Source: Paracoccus binzhouensis (GTDB lineage Bacteria > Pseudomonadota > Alphaproteobacteria > Rhodobacterales > Rhodobacteraceae). From it: a DNA stretch of 41,750 bases. A model generated the notes under the pieces. The model was not told the DNA's origin, did no database searches, and worked only from the letters and a program-made list of their open reading frames with translations. The stretch's first letter is position 1. Every line of letters starts with the position of its first letter. The DNA lies in assembly GCF_016446475.1 (NCBI RefSeq), contig NZ_JAEHFP010000023.1:1-41750 (forward strand), written 5' to 3'. A program made the translations under genes and the position numbers. This document shows, in pieces, positions 41,661 through 41,750 of the stretch.

Positions 41661-41750
41661 GCTCAGGACGCATTGATTTTCAATGCTCTGCGTGATTCAC
41701 GGCTCGAAAATGGAGCGGTGACATGAGCGATCTTTACTGGCTGACCGACG
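41661..41750 (+). mobile_element. IS5-family insertion sequence, left end (truncated by window)
   Basis: The element seems to begin GCTCAGGACGCATTGATTTT directly after CTAG at 41657-41660. IS5-group elements duplicate a 4-bp target of the form YTAR, and CTAG fits. Only the left end and the first codons of the transposase lie in the window. Confidence 0.6.
41723..41750 (+). CDS. IS5-family transposase, N-terminal fragment
   Basis: The frame encodes MSDLYWLTD and then leaves the window. This start is typical of IS5-family transposases of alphaproteobacteria (MSDLFWLTDEQ...). GGAGCGG lies a few bases before the ATG. The catalytic DDE residues are outside the window. Confidence 0.75.

Overview
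The window is about 68 percent GC and is packed with short operons. Most of its 4-bp ATGA stop/start overlaps join consecutive co-directional genes. The gene set fits an alphaproteobacterium of the Rhodobacterales, most likely Paracoccus or a close relative. The indicators are an isolated F0 operon (atpI-B-E-b'-b) without F1 genes beside it, an F1-ATPase inhibitor zeta subunit (DUF1476), NAD-dependent formate dehydrogenase fdsGBA-fdhD-fdsD, a short HprK with RapZ, EIIA and HPr, and a Hint-domain protein of the Rhodobacterales type. The species call is inference; no rRNA or other marker gene is present.

Layout. 1-71: tail of an IS630-type transposase. 84-1471 (-): pyrD and a DUF952 gene. 1597-3198 (+): exported 5'-nucleotidase. 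3259-4933 (-): Hint-domain protein and an ArsR regulator. 5063-7882: promoter, F0 genes and terminator of the ATP synthase membrane sector. 8005-9483 (-): OmpA-type lipoprotein and an O6-alkylguanine-DNA methyltransferase. 9584-11256 (+): endonuclease III and an adenosine-kinase-like PfkB protein. 11412-18419 (-): a fatty-acid beta-oxidation cluster read as merR, merR, acyl-CoA dehydrogenase, GST, thiolase, hydratase/dehydrogenase. 18557-20893 (+): two PaaI-type thioesterases and a MATE exporter. 20962-21276 (-): zeta subunit. 21422-22437 (+): purC-purS. 22524-31746 (+): LysR regulator, formate dehydrogenase operon and RNase R. 31920-33518 (-): pckA, divergent from hprK-rapZ-EIIA-HPr-tetR (33748-36524, +). 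36636-37058 (+): DUF2852 protein behind a strong palindrome. 37110-41422 (-): gshA, a membrane protein of unknown function, a GNAT acetyltransferase, dapE and a TauE/SafE permease. 41661-41750: left end of an IS5-type element with the first codons of its transposase.

How the genes work together. The F0 genes make the membrane rotor and stator of ATP synthase, and the zeta gene elsewhere in the window would block wasteful ATP hydrolysis by F1. Formate dehydrogenase feeds NADH to respiration. The beta-oxidation cluster yields acetyl-CoA, and pckA starts gluconeogenesis from C4 acids. The hprK-rapZ-EIIA-HPr set has no sugar permease and looks like a regulatory phosphorelay for carbon or envelope control.

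The least expected signal is a family of seven gap-free 21-bp repeats, all intergenic, in two subtypes. Three are single copies at 3' ends of genes, two of them just after a TTCG-loop hairpin. The other four form two facing pairs. I see no CRISPR array, defence island, prophage or biosynthetic cluster. Both window edges fall inside transposase genes, as happens when an assembly contig breaks at repeated insertion sequences.
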